From: JAJZNI01 sp035624785
Lineage (GTDB): Bacteria > Chloroflexota > Dormibacteria > Aeolococcales > Aeolococcaceae
Reading direction: 5' to 3'
Length of the DNA stretch: 64,000 bases
Assembly (NCBI GenBank): GCA_035624785.1
Contig: DASPQV010000051.1
Span: 124,001-188,000 of the forward strand
Shown here: positions 59,163 through 64,000 of the stretch, piece by piece
Position numbering within the stretch: position 1 is the first letter of the stretch
How the letters are laid out: the number at the start of each line of letters is the position of its first letter
Translations under genes and position numbers: made by a program
The notes under the pieces: model-generated
Databases searched by the model: none
Told to the model about the DNA's origin: nothing
The model's input: only the letters and a program-made list of their open reading frames with translations

Positions 59163-60356
59163 GTGAGCGAGGAGCTCCAGGTCTCCGTCGACTATCAACC
59201 GGCGGACACCGGACCGTTCCTGTGGCAGGCATTTGACCTGGCCACGATCACCTCGGACCTGGCCGCGATCGCCGCCGCCGGTTTCCGGGTGGTCAGGATC
59301 GGCCTGGCCTGGGACAGCTTCATGCCCGACGCGAGGGGCGTCGATCCGCGCCGGCTCAGCGAGCTCGGCTCCCTGCTGACCGCGGCCCAGGTCGGGGGGC
59401 TGCGGATCATCCCCGTTCTTTTCGTCCAGGCGCACGGCGACTGCCTGCTCCTGCCCGGGCGGGCGGTGCTGCGCAGCCGGGCCAGGCGGGGGGTCCGGAT
59501 TCTCGCCGACGGGCTCCAGGAACCGGGCGGGCCGCGGGACCCGTGGACTGACCCCCTCATGCTGGAGCTCGCCGACCGCTGGTCGAGGGCGATGGCGGGC
59601 GCCTTCGCCGGTCATCCCGCGATCGCAGCGTGGGACCTGGGCGATGACCCGGCGAGCGTCGCCAGGCCACGCCGCAGCGCCGACATGGGGGCGTGGGCGC
59701 GGCTCGTCGCTGAGCCGCTGCGGAGCCGCGGCGATACCGTCCAGATGACCTTCGGAGCCGGCGACGTCAGCCTCGCCCGCGGGGTGCGGCTGGCGCCTCT
59801 GGCCGCGCAGCTGGACCGCCTGCAGATCTCGGTCCGTCCCGCCCAGCTGCGGCGGCTTCGGCTCCCGGAGGCGGCGGGCCTCTGCTTCATCGCCCAGCTG
59901 GCCCAGAGCCTGGCCGCGGTGCCGTCCTGCCCGGTGGGTCTGACGGTCAGCCTGCCGTCGGTCCGCGATGACGCCGAGGGCATCGAGGAGAACGCGGCCC
60001 CCACGGTCATCACCAACCTGGTCGAGCGGCTCCGCGATGCCGGCATCTCCGGCCTGATCGCGAATCGCTGGACCGACCTCCGGCCACGGCTCGGCGAGCG
60101 CGCTCCGTACGACCGAGCGCGGTGGCTCCTCCATGCCGGGTTGGTCCGCGATGACGGCTCCGCGAAGCCCCTGCTGGCGGCGTGGTCGGGGGTGGCGGGC
60201 GCAGGCCTGGAAGCCCCCTCCGGGGCCCCCTGGCCGTCGCGCCTCGACGTCGAGGCCTTCTATGCGGACCTGCCCGACAGCCTGCTCGACCTCGCGGCCT
60301 CATGGCACCGCGAGCATGACGGCCACCCTGCTATCCTCGACCGCAGTGAGGAGTGA
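59163..60356 (+). CDS. GH5-like TIM-barrel protein, probably not a normal glycosidase
   Basis: A 397-residue protein with the layout of clan A glycosidases: AAAGFRVVRIGLAWDSFMPD near residue 40, GGLRIIPVLFVQAH near 85 and AGHPAIAAWDLGDDP at about 150-163. Active family members have WDLGNEP here, the Glu being the acid/base; this protein has Asp161-Asp162-Pro163, so the acid/base is lost or replaced. No signal peptide. It starts with GTG 59163, 20 bases after the SDR gene, and is probably in one operon with it. It may bind sugar or nucleotide-sugar without hydrolysing it. Confidence 0.6.
   Translation: MSEELQVSVDYQPADTGPFLWQAFDLATITSDLAAIAAAGFRVVRIGLAWDSFMPDARGVDPRRLSELGSLLTAAQVGGLRIIPVLFVQAHGDCLLLPGRAVLRSRARRGVRILADGLQEPGGPRDPWTDPLMLELADRWSRAMAGAFAGHPAIAAWDLGDDPASVARPRRSADMGAWARLVAEPLRSRGDTVQMTFGAGDVSLARGVRLAPLAAQLDRLQISVRPAQLRRLRLPEAAGLCFIAQLAQSLAAVPSCPVGLTVSLPSVRDDAEGIEENAAPTVITNLVERLRDAGISGLIANRWTDLRPRLGERAPYDRARWLLHAGLVRDDGSAKPLLAAWSGVAGAGLEAPSGAPWPSRLDVEAFYADLPDSLLDLAASWHREHDGHPAILDRSEE
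60332..60337 (+). promoter_or_regulatory. Possible -10 of the cold-shock gene
   Basis: TATCCT inside the end of the GH-like gene would start a transcript near 60344, leaving a leader of about 140 bases before the cold-shock gene, a length typical of temperature-controlled csp leaders. No -35 is visible. Confidence 0.35.
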
Positions 60357-60483
60357 GGGCCCTCCAGCCCTCCGCCTTGCCCGAACTGAGACCGAGACCC
60401 CGGTGCTGACACGGGGAACCCCCCTGGGTCGTCAGGGTTCGCCTGTCTGCTCGTCCGTCAGCGACCGTCCTGGAGGAGCCCAA

Positions 60484-60687
60484 GTGCCCGCTGGCCGAAT
60501 CAAAAAGATCATTCCCGACCGCGGTTTCGGCTTCGTGCGTGCCGACGATGGCGCCGAGGCTTTCTTCCATCGCACCGAGGTCACTCTCGTCGACTTCGAC
60601 TCCCTCGAGGAGGGGGAGCCGGTGACCTTCGACGTCGTCGACAGCCCTAAGGGGCCGCGCGTCCGGAACCTCCGCAAGGCGTCCTGA
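60484..60687 (+). CDS. Cold-shock domain protein
   Basis: A 67-residue CSD protein that binds single-stranded RNA or DNA and loosens RNA structure. RNP-1 is DRGFGFVRADD and RNP-2 is AFFHRTEV, with aromatic residues in place. GTG 60484 follows GGAGGAG (60472-60478) by 5 bases and gives the standard length. The long upstream leader suggests temperature or growth-phase control. A hairpin CGACCCG/CGGGTCG at 60715-60733 may be its terminator. Confidence 0.93.
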   Translation: MPAGRIKKIIPDRGFGFVRADDGAEAFFHRTEVTLVDFDSLEEGEPVTFDVVDSPKGPRVRNLRKAS

Positions 60688-60906
60688 GCCCGGCTCCGAG
60701 CGCCACTGCCCGGTCGACCCGAGGTCCGGGTCGCGGGTCCAGGGACTGCGGGGGCTCAGTCACAGCGCTGCCGGGCCGAGGGCATGCGGGCTTGGGCCCA
60801 CCTCCGCGGGCCGTCACGGCAGGCGCTGACTGGGGCTCACCGTGTGGCAGAACTGCGACAGGTTCGTTCGCAGACGTCTCAGTTCACCCCTAAGATCGCG
60901 CTAGTC

Positions 60907-61659
60907 ATGCCTTTCTGGAAAAGGGAGGCGCCGCCGCCCCCGGCTCCGGTCGCGGCTCCACCGCCCCCTCCGCCGCCGCCGCGCGGGCTGCGCGGGACGC
61001 TCGCGTGCTCCCAGGACGGGTGCGCGCGCCACGACGCGGCCGGCTGCGCGTACGTGGACAGGCGGGGGCACCGTTGCCCCACCGCGTGGTGCGAGGACCA
61101 TCAGGTGCTGCTCCAGGGCAACCCCTTCTGCCGCCGGCATGCGCGGATCTGCATCGCCATCTCCGGCGGCGAGTTCCAGCAGAACCAGGCTCTGCCCGAT
61201 CTCGAGAACCGCTCTCCCTCGCTGGCCGACTACGTGGGCGACGTGCTCGAGCCCAAAGTGCTGGACCTCCTGCTGCGGCTCCGCCGCCCGGGAAGCAACG
61301 ACCAGGTCACCGCCGAGCCCCTCCGTGCCTATCATCCCAACTCGCCCGCCACCGGCAGCCGTCGCTGGGACCGCACCTGGAAGCTCTTCGACCACACCGG
61401 GATCATCACGCGGGTATCCGTGGAGGTCGACGAGACCCGCGATCCCGAGGTCGCGCTCCGGGTCGGGAGCCACCTGGTGGCCACCGGCGTGCCCCCCTGG
61501 ATCGAGCGCCGCCGCCAGGGCCTGCCCTCCCTCTCCGCCGAGGAGGACGCCCGCTCACGGGCGGCCTTCTACTCCTCGCTCTGGGATCCGGCGGTGCCCC
61601 GGGTGCTGGGGGAGGTCCGCGACATGGCCCGCCAAGCGCCCGGCTACCCCGTCTCCTGA
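60907..61659 (+). CDS. Cys/His-rich protein, putative zinc-binding, unknown function
   Basis: A 250-residue protein. After a Pro-rich start (residues 8-25) there is a dense cluster of possible metal ligands: Cys34, Cys39, His42, Cys47, Cys57, Cys62, His65, Cys75 and His78, with CxxH occurring three times. The spacing recalls B-box or treble-clef zinc modules but I recognise no bacterial family. The C-terminal 150 residues (ALRVGSHLVATGVPPWIERR) lack motifs. ATG 60907 lies 10 bases after TAAGAT (60891-60896). Its end overlaps the convergent CinA-like gene by 16 bases. Confidence 0.65.
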   Translation: MPFWKREAPPPPAPVAAPPPPPPPPRGLRGTLACSQDGCARHDAAGCAYVDRRGHRCPTAWCEDHQVLLQGNPFCRRHARICIAISGGEFQQNQALPDLENRSPSLADYVGDVLEPKVLDLLLRLRRPGSNDQVTAEPLRAYHPNSPATGSRRWDRTWKLFDHTGIITRVSVEVDETRDPEVALRVGSHLVATGVPPWIERRRQGLPSLSAEEDARSRAAFYSSLWDPAVPRVLGEVRDMARQAPGYPVS

Positions 61660-62441
61660 GCCTCCTCTCGGAGCGCGGTCAGCCTGGCCGCGGCGGCGGC
61701 GACCTGGTCGGGGTCTTCGCCGCGAAGCCGGATGACGAGGAGCGGCTCGGGGCGCTGCTGCTGCGGATACGACCCGGCCGCGACATCGGGAAACTCGATC
61801 TCCAGCTGCCGCAGCGGCTCGGCGAAATCGGCCTCGACGGCCCCGGGATGCTGCTGCTCGATCACCGTGAGCGGCCGGCTGCCGGTGAAGAACTCGGGGA
61901 TCAGCTCCTCCTCGAGGATGGCCTCGAACTCCCGGGGGACGCCGGGCAGGACAAAGAGCCATCGCTCGGCTCCATCGCCGTCCAGCCTCACCGCGAGCGG
62001 CGGCGCCATCCCCCTGCGGTTGGTCAGCACCTGACCCCCGGCCGCCATCCGGGCCATCCGCCGGTTCGCCGGGCTCGGCTCCGGGCTGGCCACCCAGCCC
62101 GCGGCATGCATCCGGGCCACCAGCTCCCGGACGTGGCGCAGCGCCTCCGGGTGCTCCACCAGGTCGCGTCCGAGGGCCCGCGCCACCGCCTCGTGGGTGC
62201 GGTCATCCGGGGTCGGGCCGATCCCTCCGCAGACGATGATCCGGGCTATCGACGGGTCGTCGATCCCCCGCCGCACCGCGGCGGCGATGTCGTCGACCGA
62301 ATCGCTGACGATCTCGAGGCGGCGCGCCGGGTAGCCGGCCTCGTGGAGGAGCCGCAGCGCCAGTGGTCCGTTGCGATCGACCGTGAAGCCGCCCAGCAGC
62401 TCGTCGCCGACGACCAGGAGGAGGCTGCGAGGGAGCGCCAT
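61644..62441 (-). CDS. CinA/MoaB-like nucleotide-binding protein
   Basis: A 265-residue protein matching the N-terminal domain of CinA (MoCF-binding fold): VVGDELLGGFTVDRNGPLAL, VCGGIGPTPDDRTHEAVA and LPGVPREFEAILEEEL. The C-terminal nicotinamide-mononucleotide amidase domain of full CinA is missing, so this is the short type often annotated as competence/damage-inducible protein A-like. Relatives hydrolyse ADP-ribose or bind molybdopterin. ATG 62441 is the first plausible start; no ribosome site is clear. It is divergent from the pyrophosphatase gene. Confidence 0.82.
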   Translation of the reverse strand: MALPRSLLLVVGDELLGGFTVDRNGPLALRLLHEAGYPARRLEIVSDSVDDIAAAVRRGIDDPSIARIIVCGGIGPTPDDRTHEAVARALGRDLVEHPEALRHVRELVARMHAAGWVASPEPSPANRRMARMAAGGQVLTNRRGMAPPLAVRLDGDGAERWLFVLPGVPREFEAILEEELIPEFFTGSRPLTVIEQQHPGAVEADFAEPLRQLEIEFPDVAAGSYPQQQRPEPLLVIRLRGEDPDQVAAAAARLTALREEAQETG

Positions 62442-62483
62442 GCGCCCATGGATGGTGGCAGACCGGGCCGCTCCTCGGCTGGC

Positions 62484-62489
62484 TACAAT
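62484..62489 (+). promoter_or_regulatory. -10 box of the pyrophosphatase gene
   Basis: TACAAT would start transcription near 62496 and leave a leader of roughly 58 bases before ATG 62554. A -35 is not evident. Confidence 0.4.
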
Positions 62490-62553
62490 CCATGCGCCTT
62501 GCCATCTCCGAGGGTAGCGCGGCGCGTCACTCTCGGGCTCACGGGACGGATCG

Positions 62554-64000
<1,447 letters not shown>

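Overview
The window is very G+C-rich bacterial DNA (roughly 70% by eye) densely packed with short intergenic gaps and many 4-base ATGA/GTGA start-stop overlaps. Nothing phage-like, plasmid-like or transposon-like is visible. The gene content points to a Gram-positive-like Terrabacteria lineage: an adenosine kinase of the mycobacterial type, a PIG-L deacetylase of the Mca/MshB type, a split HadA/HadB-like dehydratase pair, a PyrR leader that appears to act on translation, a tRNA gene without encoded CCA, and Ig-like secreted proteins. An uncultured Chloroflexota/Dormibacterota- or Actinomycetota-related organism is my best guess; this is inference, not proof.

Layout. 0-2.8 kb: start of a secreted Ig-like protein and an orphan sensor histidine kinase. 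2.9-12.6 kb: a pyrimidine operon pyrB-pyrR-pyrC-carAB-pyrK-pyrD behind a PyrR-binding leader; carA and carB are fused into one 1576-residue reading frame. 12.6-16.2 kb: a reverse-strand cluster of two zinc-ribbon AIM24-type proteins, a zinc-ribbon SPFH protein and a small membrane protein. 16.3-23.4 kb: tRNA-Lys, plsC-like acyltransferase, an acidic protein, a membrane GT2 glycosyltransferase facing an (alpha/alpha)6 glycosidase, a protein made of three 70-residue repeats, a methyltransferase and trpS. 23.5-28.4 kb: GT4 glycosyltransferase, cyclopropane-fatty-acid synthase family enzyme and a Wzt/Wzm-type polysaccharide exporter. 28.6-32.1 kb: apt, ahcY, M16 peptidase. 32.2-34.1 kb: an ABC-2 exporter preceded by a leader with promoter, 21-codon leader ORF and intrinsic terminator. 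34.2-48.3 kb: glutamate dehydrogenase, rhodanese, a tail-anchored Pro/Ala/Glu-rich protein, a membrane protein, LOG-like protein, hpt, ABC-F ATPase, methyltransferase, GyrI-like protein, a nucleosidase-like protein of unknown function, adenosine kinase, PIG-L deacetylase, a secreted Ala-rich protein. 48.5-56.2 kb: ETF beta/alpha, a hybrid histidine kinase with a PhoB-type regulator, a CHAP-domain wall protein, HadA/HadB-like dehydratases and an acyl-CoA dehydrogenase. 56.2-64 kb: a surface protein with three Ig-like repeats and a Pro-Thr stalk, an SDR, a GH-like pseudoenzyme, cold-shock protein, a Cys/His-rich protein, a CinA/MoaB-like protein and the start of a membrane pyrophosphatase.

How the parts fit. 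The pyr operon makes dihydroorotate and orotate (pyrE and pyrF are elsewhere). ahcY, adenosine kinase, apt and hpt together form a purine/adenosine salvage set around SAM-dependent methylation. ETF, acyl-CoA dehydrogenase, the dehydratases and the SDR suggest acyl-CoA metabolism. GTs, lipid-modifying enzymes and the Wzm/Wzt exporter suggest envelope polysaccharide and lipid remodelling.

Regulation is unusually readable. At least 13 genes have a TANNNT -10 box ending only 6-9 bases before the start codon, implying leaderless mRNAs, while a few genes have long structured leaders (pyr operon, ABC exporter, ahcY, surface protein). The most interesting of these is the attenuator before the ABC exporter at 33.9-34.1 kb.
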